The notes: generated by a model from the letters alone, not told the origin. 64,000 nucleotides of DNA from JBEBSD01 sp040394475 (GCA_040394475.1 JBEBSD010000022.1:1-64000), one strand, 5' to 3'; positions 42,177 through 50,894 are shown, counted from the first letter of the stretch. Made by a program: numbers and translations.

Positions 42177-43361
42177 ATGAACCACATCCCATCTTCCCGG
42201 ACTTCGTTTTACTTGTTAGTTGCCGTTTTATCCTGTCAGTTTGTAGCCGCTCAGCAACCTGCCTTCAGCATAGAGGTCATCGACAACTCCATCGAGATCG
42301 GCTACGGGCTGGCAATCGGGGATGTGGATGGCGATGGGAAGCCGGATATCCTGCTGGCCGACAAGACCGAAATTGTCTGGTACCGGAATCCCGGAAACCG
42401 GAACCAAAAATGGGTACGGCATCTAATGGCCAGCAATCTTACCGCCTCGGATAATGTCTGCATTGCTGCCCGCGACCTTGACGGCGACGGCAAAGTAGAG
42501 GTGGCAGTCGGAGCCCAGTGGAATCCGGGTGAAACAGGCGATCCCGAAAAATCAGGCGCTGTTTTCTACCTGAAGCGCCAGGCCGACCCTACCCTGCCCT
42601 GGAAAGCGATCCGCCTGCACCATGAAGTGACTATTCACCGCATGGCCTGGGGCAAAACCGCCGAAGATACTTTCCAGCTGCTGGTACTTCCCCTGCATGG
42701 TCGTAACAATGTGAACGGAGAAGGTGAAGGAGTAAAATGGATTGCATTTGACTATCCCAAAGATGTGGAAAAACCATGGAACTACCAGTTGCTCGACACG
42801 GAAATGCACCTGGCACATAATTTCTATGTAATGGAAACCGAAGGCAAACAACTGGCTGCTGCTGTCGGAGGCAAAGAAGGGGTGCAGGTATTTACCCATA
42901 CCCACAACCGGTGGACGCCGGCCGGGAGCTGGCTGGTATCCGGGCACCCGGCCGGAGAAGTCCAGCTGGGGCAGCTGAGTAAGACCCAGCGGTTTACGGC
43001 CACCATTGAGCCGATGCACGGCACTCACCTGGTGGTATCCACAGCCAGCCAACGCACGGTTCTGACCGATAACCTGGCACAGGGACACGCCCTCGCCACC
43101 GCCGATCTGCTGGGACAGGGTCGGGACCAAGTGGTCGTAGGATGGCGAAATCCGAATAAAAACCGGCAGGTGGGGATACGGCTGTATGTAGGAACAGATA
43201 CCGAAGGAACCAAGTGGCAGGAATACGCTCTTGATGAAAGTGTCAGAATGGCCTGTGAAGACCTGAAAGTCGCCGATCTTGACGGGGATGGCAAACCCGA
43301 TATCATCGCAGCAGGGCGGGCCACTTTAAATGTGCTGGTTTATTGGAATAATTCAAAGTAA
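42177..43361 (+). CDS. Secreted FG-GAP/VCBS repeat protein
   Basis: 394 residues with a signal peptide (cleavage near residue 25, VAAQ). Three calcium-binding loops of the DxDGDGxxD type occur: DVDGDGKPD at 49-57, DLDGDGKVE near 100 and DLDGDGKPD near 372. They mark FG-GAP/VCBS blades of a seven-bladed beta-propeller. The middle (about 130-330) is less regular. Many Bacteroidota encode such propellers next to carbohydrate- or lipid-handling proteins, but no partner is clear here. Surface or periplasmic binding function, ligand unknown. Confidence 0.82.
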   Translation: MNHIPSSRTSFYLLVAVLSCQFVAAQQPAFSIEVIDNSIEIGYGLAIGDVDGDGKPDILLADKTEIVWYRNPGNRNQKWVRHLMASNLTASDNVCIAARDLDGDGKVEVAVGAQWNPGETGDPEKSGAVFYLKRQADPTLPWKAIRLHHEVTIHRMAWGKTAEDTFQLLVLPLHGRNNVNGEGEGVKWIAFDYPKDVEKPWNYQLLDTEMHLAHNFYVMETEGKQLAAAVGGKEGVQVFTHTHNRWTPAGSWLVSGHPAGEVQLGQLSKTQRFTATIEPMHGTHLVVSTASQRTVLTDNLAQGHALATADLLGQGRDQVVVGWRNPNKNRQVGIRLYVGTDTEGTKWQEYALDESVRMACEDLKVADLDGDGKPDIIAAGRATLNVLVYWNNSK

Positions 43362-43416
43362 AGAAACAGGCATCCAGGGTGCCGGCACCGACAACTCAAT
43401 CAACGTATAGCCCCTC

Positions 43417-44097
43417 ATGAAGTGGTCTTTTGTCATACAACAGAAAATAAAGGCAGCATTCTTGCTGGGAGGTATTATGTCATTGCTGGTTTTAAACAGC
43501 TTTTTGTCTCGCAATAATATTTTAGGAGTCGACCGGTCGGTTACTTCTATTTACCAGGACCGGCTGATTCCTGCCATCGATATTATCCTTCTGACCGAGT
43601 CCCTTTATACAAAACGCCTGTTGCTGGAACGACATCTGGTTACTGCCAAGACCACACAGCCCGCTATCCGGCAGGCACTCACCCTCCATAATCAAAAAAT
43701 CGATTCCCTGCTGCAGGCCTACGAAAAAACCTATCTCGTCGAACGGGAGACGACCAGTTTCGAAGCGCTCAAAAACCGGATGGCGGCCTATTCGAAACTG
43801 GAAAACAATATATTGTCCCTGCACAGGGCCGGGCAGCGTGAGACAAGTATTCAACTTATGGAAGCAGAAGGAAGTGTCCTGTTCAACCAGACCATCCAAC
43901 GGCTCCATGAACTGACCGATATCCAAATGGAAGTGGGGCAGGAACTGCGAAAGGCCTCTCAAACCGAAGTTTCCCGTTTTCATTTACATTCCACCCTCCA
44001 GATTATTATTTCGATCATTATAGGCCTCATGGTGATCAATCTTATCTTCAGCGCCCGTATCATTCAGTTTGACTCCAAAAATCAAAACCTTAACTAG
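43417..44097 (+). CDS. Four-helix-bundle sensor-like membrane protein without output domain
   Basis: 226 residues: membrane helix 1 (about 13-31), a periplasmic four-helix bundle of about 155 residues (similar to the 4HB_MCP ligand-binding domain), membrane helix 2 (about 193-214) and a 10-residue cytoplasmic tail. No HAMP, kinase, cyclase or chemoreceptor signalling domain follows; the stop codon is in frame and the DNA after it shows no continuation in other frames. It might act by contact with another membrane protein, or be a truncated receptor. No chemotaxis genes are nearby. Confidence 0.75.
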   Translation: MKWSFVIQQKIKAAFLLGGIMSLLVLNSFLSRNNILGVDRSVTSIYQDRLIPAIDIILLTESLYTKRLLLERHLVTAKTTQPAIRQALTLHNQKIDSLLQAYEKTYLVERETTSFEALKNRMAAYSKLENNILSLHRAGQRETSIQLMEAEGSVLFNQTIQRLHELTDIQMEVGQELRKASQTEVSRFHLHSTLQIIISIIIGLMVINLIFSARIIQFDSKNQNLN

Positions 44098-44272
44098 GCA
44101 GCTCGGCAACGATCGGTTTCCCGTCAGAATCTCCTCCAAAAAATTGCTTTCATAGCATATCCGGCTTTTGTTATTTCACCCTTTTCGGATTTACACTGTC
44201 TTTTCTGCTACCAATAAACCGGTGTTTTTTTATCTTTATCCGTTTTATACACCCGGTAAACAACCTGTAACC

Positions 44273-45274
44273 ATGAACCTGAAGACATTATTGTTACTCC
44301 CCTGCCTTGGATTAGTCCCGTTTACGGGTACTGCCCAGGAAACTACCTATGCTGAAAAACTCGGCTTTCCGAAAGGGAAAAAGGTGATTATCCTCCATAT
44401 CGACGATGCCGGTATGTCGTACGATTCCAATTTAGGGACCATCAAAGCCCTGACAGAAGGAGTTGCCAATTCGGTCAGTGTGATGATGCCTTGCGGATGG
44501 GTGCCCGGATTTGTTCACTTTCTGAAAACACAAAAGAACATCGATGCCGGCCTGCACCTTACCCTAACCTCGGAATGGAAATCCTACCGCTGGGGGCCCC
44601 TTGCCGGAAAACCGGCCGTAGGCAGCCTGGTGGATCCGGAAGGCGCCTTGTGGCCCAACGTCCGCGATGTCGTACAACATGGCGCGGCGGATGATGTGGA
44701 AACTGAAATCCGCGCCCAGCTTGACCGGGCCCGTACCATGGGGTTTGAACCCACGCATATGGACTCACACATGGGCACGCTGTTTGCAACCCCGGCCTTT
44801 CTCGAACGGTACATCAAGGTGGGAATCGAAGAAAAAATCCCGGTTATGCTTCCCGGCGGCCATAATGCGCTGATCAAAGTGGATGAGCGCATGGATGACG
44901 CTACCCTGGCGATGATCCGCGGACTGGGAAAGCGCCTATGGGACGGAGGCCTGCCGGTCCTTGACGACCTGCATAATAAGAGCTACGGCTGGGTTCCCGA
45001 AAACGAAAACAGCATCAGCAAGACTGAACTGCAACAGTACAAAGCGCGGAACTATATCCAGGCTCTGAAGGATATCCAACCCGGCTTAACGATGGTCATC
45101 ATGCATTGCACCCATCCAACCGAAGTATTCGAACACATCTCCAGCTCCGGCGTCACGCGGGAAGGCGACTTACTGGCCATGCTCGACCCTTCCCTCCGGG
45201 AAGCGATTACGAAAGAAGGAATTATCCTGACCACCTGGAGGGAGTTGATGGAGCGCCGGCAGCAGGTCAGATAA
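44273..45274 (+). CDS. ChbG/YdjC-family carbohydrate deacetylase, secreted
   Basis: 333 residues from the ATG at 44273. A signal peptide (cleavage near TGTAQ, residue 21) is followed by a YdjC-like fold: IILHIDDAGMSYDSN near 40-52 (metal Asp), DAGLHLTLTSEW, THMDSHMGT (metal His) and VIMHCTHP near the C-terminus. The family removes acetyl groups from N-acetylated oligosaccharides such as chitooligosaccharides. The signal peptide is unusual, since E. coli ChbG is cytoplasmic, and implies periplasmic action. TATCTTTA (44231-44238) is a near-consensus -7 element upstream. It converges with the MoaC-MogA gene. Confidence 0.85.
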   Translation: MNLKTLLLLPCLGLVPFTGTAQETTYAEKLGFPKGKKVIILHIDDAGMSYDSNLGTIKALTEGVANSVSVMMPCGWVPGFVHFLKTQKNIDAGLHLTLTSEWKSYRWGPLAGKPAVGSLVDPEGALWPNVRDVVQHGAADDVETEIRAQLDRARTMGFEPTHMDSHMGTLFATPAFLERYIKVGIEEKIPVMLPGGHNALIKVDERMDDATLAMIRGLGKRLWDGGLPVLDDLHNKSYGWVPENENSISKTELQQYKARNYIQALKDIQPGLTMVIMHCTHPTEVFEHISSSGVTREGDLLAMLDPSLREAITKEGIILTTWRELMERRQQVR

Positions 45275-45277
45275 CCC

Positions 45278-46186
45278 TTAGGAATGCCCTGCTCCCTTTC
45301 TGACATGGAATACATGGAACACCGCCGGGAACAGGGCATCCATGTATTCCCTAACCGCTTTTTCCGAACCGGGAAATGTCATCACCAGCGTATTACCGGC
45401 AAACCCGGCCACGCCTCTCGATAACATGGAAAAGGCCATCCGCTGCTGTCCGTAGCTGCGGGCTGCTTCCATAATCCCGGGGATATCGGTTTCCAGCAAG
45501 GGTCGTACGGCGTCCGGAGTCACATCGCGTTCCGACAGGCCGGTACCGCCCGTCAAAATAACCAGGTCCGTTCCGGCTGCGCACAACTTCTGTACGCTTC
45601 CCTGAATCACCTCACGTTCATCCGGTATTACTTCCAGCGTTATCGCTTCCATTCCCCACGCTGCCAACCTCTCCCGGATCTGCTGACCGGATTTGTCTTC
45701 ACTGAGCCCCCCGGCTACCCGGTCGGAACACACCACTACCGCTGCCCGGAGATGAGCGTACGCACCTGTATGACTGCTTTTCCCGCCTTCTTTTCGTTCC
45801 AGCCGTACCGTTCCGATCTCCACTGATTTGTCAATAGGTTTCAGCATGTCATAAATCGTCAGGGCCGTAATTGCTGCCCCGTGCATGGCCTCTACTTCCA
45901 CCCCGGTTTTGTAGATGGTATGCACTTCTACCGAAATATGGAGCTCCAACCCCCGGATGTCGTAGCGGATCGCCGCATACTCTACCGGTAGTGGATGACA
46001 ATCAGGGATGACGTCACTCGTTTTTTTGATTGCCAGCAAACCTGCCGCCCGTGAAAACTCAAATACATCCCCTTTCGGTACGGCCCTGTTCCGGATTGCC
46101 CCGATGGTTTCCGCAGCGGACACTCTGACGACAGCCGTGGCAATGGCCTTTCGGAGCGTATTATTTTTATGGGTAATATTCACCAT
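45278..46186 (-). CDS. Bifunctional MoaC-MogA/MoaB fusion protein
   Basis: 302 residues. Residues 1-147 are MoaC (MVNITHKNNTLRKA start; IPDCHPL, TGVEVEAMHGAAITALTIYDMLKPIDKS and a KEGGKSS end), which converts the 8-oxo GTP derivative made by MoaA to cyclic pyranopterin monophosphate. Residues 148-302 are a MogA/MoaB domain (VILTGGTGLSERDVTPDA, GFAGNTLVMTFPGS), which adenylates molybdopterin. The catalytic His, Glu and Asp/Lys regions of MoaC are present. MoaC-MoaB fusions are known in several phyla. Last gene of the cofactor cluster, 14 bp after moaE. Confidence 0.92.
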   Translation of the reverse strand: MVNITHKNNTLRKAIATAVVRVSAAETIGAIRNRAVPKGDVFEFSRAAGLLAIKKTSDVIPDCHPLPVEYAAIRYDIRGLELHISVEVHTIYKTGVEVEAMHGAAITALTIYDMLKPIDKSVEIGTVRLERKEGGKSSHTGAYAHLRAAVVVCSDRVAGGLSEDKSGQQIRERLAAWGMEAITLEVIPDEREVIQGSVQKLCAAGTDLVILTGGTGLSERDVTPDAVRPLLETDIPGIMEAARSYGQQRMAFSMLSRGVAGFAGNTLVMTFPGSEKAVREYMDALFPAVFHVFHVRKGAGHS

Positions 46187-46200
46187 GACACTTGTATTGA

Positions 46201-46638
46201 TCAGCTATTGATTTTCCACTGGTACTCGTCCCCCTCCAGCAGCTCCTTGCCCCAAACCGGTAATTCTGCCTTAATCCGTTCCACTATTTCCTCACAGGCG
46301 GCGATGGCTGCTTTCCGATGCGGGGCGGAGGTAAATACGAACAGGCAGATCTCCCCTGCAGGCACCACCCCCAGGCTGTGGTACACATGCATGCAGGTAA
46401 GGTGATAGGTCGCAAAAGCGGCTTCCCGGATCTCGTGCATTTTTTCTTCAGCCATTTCTTCGTAGGCCGTATAAGCAATAGCGCGTACCGCCCGGTCTCC
46501 TACCCGGTCGCTGCGTACCTGTCCCAAAAAGATGCTATGGGCCCCGATTTCCGTCCGGGACTGATGCTGATGGATGCGTTCACCGATGAAAGCGGAAGCA
46601 ATTGGTCCCTGCACAAACAAGTTTCTTTTTTTCTTCAT
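46201..46638 (-). CDS. moaE: Molybdopterin synthase large subunit MoaE
   Basis: 145 residues. Motifs: GAHSIFLGQVRSD, YTAYEEMAEEKM, VYHSLGVVPAGEICLFVFTSAPHRKAA and the terminal LPVWGKELLEG with the conserved lysine of the active site. It joins with MoaD to insert the dithiolene sulfurs into precursor Z. It is separated from the upstream MoeB-rhodanese gene by a 100-bp repeat-filled gap and precedes the MoaC-MogA gene. Confidence 0.95.
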   Translation of the reverse strand: MKKKRNLFVQGPIASAFIGERIHQHQSRTEIGAHSIFLGQVRSDRVGDRAVRAIAYTAYEEMAEEKMHEIREAAFATYHLTCMHVYHSLGVVPAGEICLFVFTSAPHRKAAIAACEEIVERIKAELPVWGKELLEGDEYQWKINS

Positions 46639-46647
46639 CCGGGTAGA

Positions 46648-46727
46648 TTAGGGGTTAGGTTTTAGGTGTTAGGTTTTAGGTGTTAGGGGTTAGCTGAGAG
46701 CTGATAGCCGATAGCTTTTGGCTGATT
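46648..46727. repeat. Two abutting heptamer arrays, TTAGGNN then GCYGANN
   Basis: Six TTAGGNN units (46648-46689: TTAGGGG, TTAGGTT, TTAGGTG, TTAGGTT, TTAGGTG, TTAGGGG) run through a hybrid unit TTAGCTG into GCTGANA-type units (46693-46727: GCTGAGA, GCTGATA, GCCGATA, GCTTTTG, GCTGATT), roughly in 7-bp phase. The first part is the reverse-complement family of the array at 8804, the second that of 18775. Confidence 0.85.
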
Positions 46728-46737
46728 CTTTGTCCTT

Positions 46738-47829
46738 TTACCAGCCGGCTTGCTGCAAGGCGGCTATTCCGCCTTTGAGGCTTACTACTTCTTTAGAGCC
46801 CTCAAAATGCTGCTGTACCAGCTCTGCGGCTAGAAGACTTCGCACTCCCGACTGGCATACAAGCGCAATCGTGGTTTCCTTCCAATCCGGAACCGCCGCT
46901 TTCAAGGCGGATAAGGGCACTCTCTGAAACGTCGTTATTTCCGGCTTTTCCCACAACTCCCGTACATCCACCACCAGGGTCTGCCCTGCTTGCTGCAAGT
47001 CTCCGAGCTCCCCTGCTGTAATTTCCCGGATTGTGGTGCCGAGGCCACATTCCCATTCGTAGTTCCGTTGTAAAAAGGCTTCCCGGCTGTCGGGTAAATG
47101 TTGCCGCGTCTTCGCCCGGGGCCGGATATCCAGCGTATAGGACCGGGCATTTAACAGGTTGTAAATCATCAGGCGATTGCTGAGGGGCGTACCGATTCCG
47201 GTCAGTAATTTGATTACCTCTGTTGCCTGCAGTGTGCCAATGATCCCGGGCAATACCCCCAACACGCCGCCTGCGGCACAATTCAGCACTTCTCCATCCG
47301 CTGGGGGAACCGGGAACAAGTCCCGGTAATTCGTGGCAGCTCCGTTCTCATCCGCGACATTGAATACCGCTACCTGCCCTTCGTACCTTGAAACAGCCCC
47401 ATACACCAGCGGTTTTCCCATCAGGACACAAGCGTCGTTAACCAGGTACCGGGTCGCGAAATTATCTGTCCCGTCAAGGATCACATCGTACCGGGCGATC
47501 AGTTCCAGCGCATTCTCCTTACCCAGGCGCTCCGAGTAAGGTTCCACGCTAATTTCCGGATTGAGTGCCCTCAGGCGTTCTGCCGCGCAGAAAACCTTCC
47601 TGGCGCCCAGGTCATCCATGGTGAACAGCACCTGGCGATGCAGGTTGGTCAATTCCACCACATCGTCATCGATCACCCCGATCCGGCCTACCCCGGCTCC
47701 CGCGAGGTACGGCAGCGCCGGACAGCCCAAGCCCCCCGCTCCGACTACCAGTACGGAGCCTTCCTGCAGTTTCTTCTGACCGGATTCTCCCAAACCGGGT
47801 AACGTCATTTGCCTCTGATACCGCTCCAT
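46738..47829 (-). CDS. MoeB/ThiF-type adenylyltransferase fused to rhodanese
   Basis: 363 residues. The E1-like domain (1-260) has ATP-binding VVGAGGLGCPALPYLAGAGVG at 29-49, DDDVVELTNLHRQVLF, DGTDNF and Cys184 in NCAAGG. The rhodanese domain (about 272-363) has active Cys325 in CQSGVRS. It would adenylate the C-terminal Gly-Gly of MoaD and pass sulfur to it. The four cysteines that bind structural zinc in E. coli MoeB are absent: the first pair is replaced by NYRD at 167-170, and no CxxC follows near 240. moaD precedes it by 18 bp. Confidence 0.92.
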   Translation of the reverse strand: MERYQRQMTLPGLGESGQKKLQEGSVLVVGAGGLGCPALPYLAGAGVGRIGVIDDDVVELTNLHRQVLFTMDDLGARKVFCAAERLRALNPEISVEPYSERLGKENALELIARYDVILDGTDNFATRYLVNDACVLMGKPLVYGAVSRYEGQVAVFNVADENGAATNYRDLFPVPPADGEVLNCAAGGVLGVLPGIIGTLQATEVIKLLTGIGTPLSNRLMIYNLLNARSYTLDIRPRAKTRQHLPDSREAFLQRNYEWECGLGTTIREITAGELGDLQQAGQTLVVDVRELWEKPEITTFQRVPLSALKAAVPDWKETTIALVCQSGVRSLLAAELVQQHFEGSKEVVSLKGGIAALQQAGW

Positions 47830-47847
47830 AAATACCCTCTTTAGCGC

Positions 47848-48075
47848 TCAGCCTCCGGAAAACGGAGGAAGCAACGCGGCTACACTATCCGGACTCAGTG
47901 CCGTTAGATTTTCGATAACCTGCTGGTCGACTGCCAGCAGAAAGGCGGCTGTTTCCAATGCCGGAAACCGCTGCTTGAGCTGCTCCAGCAAGCGGCCGGT
48001 GTCCGGTGCTTCAGCTACCTCAAGTGTATCCGAACCGGTAATATCCGTTAACTGTCCAAAAACCAGTACTTTCAT
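47848..48075 (-). CDS. moaD: Molybdopterin synthase sulfur carrier MoaD
   Basis: 75 residues, ubiquitin-like fold, ending in PPFSGG. The terminal Gly-Gly is the site of adenylation and thiocarboxylation. It sits directly before its activating enzyme gene (18-bp gap), which confirms the assignment despite its small size. Confidence 0.93.
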   Translation of the reverse strand: MKVLVFGQLTDITGSDTLEVAEAPDTGRLLEQLKQRFPALETAAFLLAVDQQVIENLTALSPDSVAALLPPFSGG

Positions 48076-48087
48076 CGCTCACGTTTT

Positions 48088-48612
48088 TCAGGGTACCTCT
48101 GTCCTGCTGATTACGATTCGTTTTAATCCTTTGACATACCGGCGCCCGGTAGCCATATCCGAAGGCGCAATCATCGCAATCCGGTCCTCATCTTCCTCCA
48201 TCCGAATCCCGTCCTTCTGCGTAATGAGCAGCACATACTCGCCCATTTCGTTATTGAAGAGTTCGTTCCAGGAGAAAACCACTTTATAGTTATCAGAGGC
48301 AACACATGTAATATAATATTCACTTAACTGCTTAGGGCTTTCCACCTCCAGTAGTACCTTTTCCAGCACTTCCTTCAGCAATACCCCCTGCACATTGTAC
48401 AATACGCCTTTGCGTTCAAGCTCGTGGTTAAAAATCTCGATACTGTCGGCATGTAATTCCGGCATATCCTGCAGCTCTTTTACCCGTACGGCCAGCGGCT
48501 CCTTCACTTTTCCTTCGATTGTAAAATAATCCGTTGCAGGAATTTGCTGCTGTTGCGCCTGCAAACTCAAAACTGCTGCCAACATTCCTGCCAGCAACCC
48601 CATTTTCTTCAT
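48088..48612 (-). CDS. Secreted SUOX-fold (oxidoreductase molybdopterin-binding-like) protein
   Basis: About 174 residues from the ATG at 48612 (MKKMGLL). The signal peptide is probably cleaved near LSLQAQ. The body (FTIEGKVKEPLAVRVKELQDMP, GVLLKEVLEKV, YYITCVASDNYKVVFSWNEL, RYVKGLKRIVIS) follows the order of small molybdopterin-binding oxidoreductase domains of the sulfite-oxidase fold. Cys in YITCVAS could be a metal or cofactor position, but the classical Cys ligand context is not clear. With 12 bp to moaD, it is embedded in the cofactor operon and may be the enzyme or cofactor-dependent partner the cluster serves. Function is inference. Confidence 0.68.
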   Translation of the reverse strand: MKKMGLLAGMLAAVLSLQAQQQQIPATDYFTIEGKVKEPLAVRVKELQDMPELHADSIEIFNHELERKGVLYNVQGVLLKEVLEKVLLEVESPKQLSEYYITCVASDNYKVVFSWNELFNNEMGEYVLLITQKDGIRMEEDEDRIAMIAPSDMATGRRYVKGLKRIVISRTEVP

Positions 48613-48804
48613 AATCATCTGTATACAACTTGGTTTTTTCGCTTTTTTGTGTTTTCGTGTTTCCCCTTTCCCGGGACCAGGTTTGCGCAGTAGACATCGA
48701 AGGCTACCATCCGGTTTATTACCGCACGGTCAAAAATAGCGAAAACCCGCCAATTGCCCGCATCGGCGGCTCTTTTCCCGTCCGGCCGAAATCCGGCGGT
48801 CTCC

Positions 48805-49545
48805 TCAGGCGCCTGTAAACAACAACTTATAAGAAGCCAGCAGCAGCACGATTGCCAGTGTATATTTGAGTGTGTTTTGCGGAAAACGGATGGCCCCAAA
48901 ATACGAACCGCATAAGCCGCCGGCAAAAGCCACGGCTACATACGAGTACATCTCCGGGCTAAACTCCACGCCCTGTGACAACTGGCCCATCAACCCTGAA
49001 AATGAATTCAGGAAAATGAAAAGCGCACTGATGGCCGCCGTCTGTTTTTGATCGGTCCATTTCAGCAATAACAAAATGGGCGACAGGATAATCCCACCCC
49101 CGATCCCGATCATGCCGGAGAATAAGCCAATACCGGCTCCTAAAACCAGCGACAATCCCTTACTGGGGCTCCTGATTTCATCGACCCGGATATTGCTGAA
49201 AAGCAGGAACCGGGCAATCGGAATCAACAGAAGCAGCCCGAGGATTTTCTTATAAATCCCGGCATCCACTTCCACAAGTCCTCCCAAAAACGCAAAGGGT
49301 ATGGAAGCAATCGCCAGGGGCCAGAAAACCGGCCATTTGAAATGGTTGCCCCGGTAAAACTGAAAAAATGAGGATGATGCCACGAACAGGTTGAGCAGCA
49401 AGGCGGTAGGTTTCATTACAGCGGGCGTTACGGCAAACAATGCCATCAGGGCAAGGTAGCCGCTTGCACCGCCATGACCGACCGATGCATACAGGAAGGC
49501 AACAATAAAAAGTAAGGCTAGAAACAATTCCTGGCTATATTCCAT
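48805..49545 (-). CDS. TauE/SafE-family membrane transporter
   Basis: 246 residues with eight predicted membrane helices and the two family repeats (GHGGASGYLALMAL; GIGLFSGMIGIGGGIILSPILL). Proteins of this family move sulfite, sulfoacetate or related organosulfur anions across the inner membrane. Position between moeA and the SUOX-like gene suggests a link with sulfur oxyanions. The 190-bp gap before the SUOX-like gene holds no promoter I can call. Confidence 0.88.
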   Translation of the reverse strand: MEYSQELFLALLFIVAFLYASVGHGGASGYLALMALFAVTPAVMKPTALLLNLFVASSSFFQFYRGNHFKWPVFWPLAIASIPFAFLGGLVEVDAGIYKKILGLLLLIPIARFLLFSNIRVDEIRSPSKGLSLVLGAGIGLFSGMIGIGGGIILSPILLLLKWTDQKQTAAISALFIFLNSFSGLMGQLSQGVEFSPEMYSYVAVAFAGGLCGSYFGAIRFPQNTLKYTLAIVLLLASYKLLFTGA

Positions 49546-49670
49546 AGATTAGTAGCGCTGGTTTATAATGGCGATTACAAATTAGTATAATGGTATTAAA
49601 CACCTGCCGGTCAGGGTGACCTACCTGGTTGCTCATGGCAGACCTACGCGACACGCCGGACCTACTCAAC

Positions 49671-49700
49671 CCGTCATACTGAGCCCGTCGAAGCACTGTC
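49671..49700. repeat. CTGAGC/GTCGAAG-type dispersed element
   Basis: CCGTCATACTGAGCCCGTCG and following AAGCA match the widespread GTCATNCTGAGCNNGTCGAAGNA element seen in many bacterial genomes. It spans the moeA stop and encodes its last residues (TGSV). Confidence 0.7.
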
Positions 49701-50894
49701 AAAAAACTCCCCCGGTAACCGCTGCACGGTCACCTCCTGTCCGGCTGTATGCGTCCCTCCCTCTTCCTCCAGGCAAATAAAACAATTGGCATGTGCAAAA
49801 GACCCCATCCGGTACGATTCCTGTGCACCTAAAGGCGTTACCGTTCCATTTTCATACCATCCTTTGAGAAAATGGGTAAGTCCTGGCTTTTTTACATAGT
49901 CGCTTTGCAACGTTGCTTTCCGGACCTGCAGGTACTTTCCGCCGCCTGTCAGCTGCTTCAGAACCGGCCCTACATATTGGTAGAAGCAGGTAAGTACCGA
50001 TGAGGGGTTACCCGGCAGTCCGAAGACGAGCTTCTCTCCGAAGGTCCCAAAAAACAAGGGTTTGCCCGGCTTCTGCCGTACCCGGTGAAATTGCTTTTCC
50101 ACACCGCATGCGGCGGCGGCGGCCGTCACGAAATCATAGGCCCCCACACTCACGCCGCCTGTCAGCAACACGACATCACTGGCCGCGAGGACCCGGCGCA
50201 ATACTGTAACCAGTGCTTCGATATCGTCTGCGGCGCGGTCGAGGGTAATTTCCCGGATGCGTACTTCTTCCAGAACGGCCTGCAGTGCATAGGAATTCGA
50301 CTCGTACACCTGTCCGAAAGCGAGCGGGCTCCCGGGGCTTTGCAGTTCGTCGCCGGTGAGAATGATCCCTACTTTGGGCGCCCGGTATACCCGGACCCGG
50401 TCTTTCCCGATTCCGGCCAGGTAACCGGTGGCGGCCGGAGAAAGCCGCTGTCCTTCCTTCATTGCCAGCGCCCCGGCACGTACCTCCGAACCCACGGCGC
50501 GGACATTACTTCCCCGGACGATCTCCGGATCCCGGATTTCGAGCCGGTCCCCCTCTCTGACTGTTTTTTCCTGCATCACCACCGTGTCGGCTCCCAGCGG
50601 CAGCGGAGCTCCCGTAAAAACCCGTACAGCTTCTCCCGGGCCCGTTTCCAGCAAGGTACGGGCGCCGGCCGGCATTTCTCCTGTCACCTGCAGGGGCCGG
50701 CCATAATCCCCGAAAGCAAATGCATAGCCATCCATCGACGACTGTCTGAAACCCGGTATATCCGTATCCGCGTATACCGGCGCAGCCAGCACACAGCCTG
50801 CTGCTTTGTCCAGGGGAATCTCCGTAACCGCCGGGGGCGGAAGATGGGCTGCTATGATTTGCCGGGCTGTTGTTACTGAAATCAAGGGTTCCAT
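49674..50894 (-). CDS. moeA: Molybdopterin molybdenumtransferase MoeA
   Basis: 406 residues. FRQSSMDGYAFAF (domain I/II), FTGAPLPLGADTVVMQE, VGIILTGDEL (domain III, catalytic), LLTGGVSVGAYDFV and GLPGNPSSVLTCF all match MoeA, and a C-terminal domain IV (about 325-400) is present. It inserts molybdate into adenylated molybdopterin. The final residues (SASTGSV) derive from a dispersed repeat. It starts 12 bp after the moaA stop. Confidence 0.95.
   Translation of the reverse strand: MEPLISVTTARQIIAAHLPPPAVTEIPLDKAAGCVLAAPVYADTDIPGFRQSSMDGYAFAFGDYGRPLQVTGEMPAGARTLLETGPGEAVRVFTGAPLPLGADTVVMQEKTVREGDRLEIRDPEIVRGSNVRAVGSEVRAGALAMKEGQRLSPAATGYLAGIGKDRVRVYRAPKVGIILTGDELQSPGSPLAFGQVYESNSYALQAVLEEVRIREITLDRAADDIEALVTVLRRVLAASDVVLLTGGVSVGAYDFVTAAAAACGVEKQFHRVRQKPGKPLFFGTFGEKLVFGLPGNPSSVLTCFYQYVGPVLKQLTGGGKYLQVRKATLQSDYVKKPGLTHFLKGWYENGTVTPLGAQESYRMGSFAHANCFICLEEEGGTHTAGQEVTVQRLPGEFFDSASTGSV

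Noticed and set aside
43417..44097. Frameshifted chemoreceptor gene
   Set aside because: No HAMP or signalling domain is found in any frame downstream before the next gene, so there is nothing to restore.
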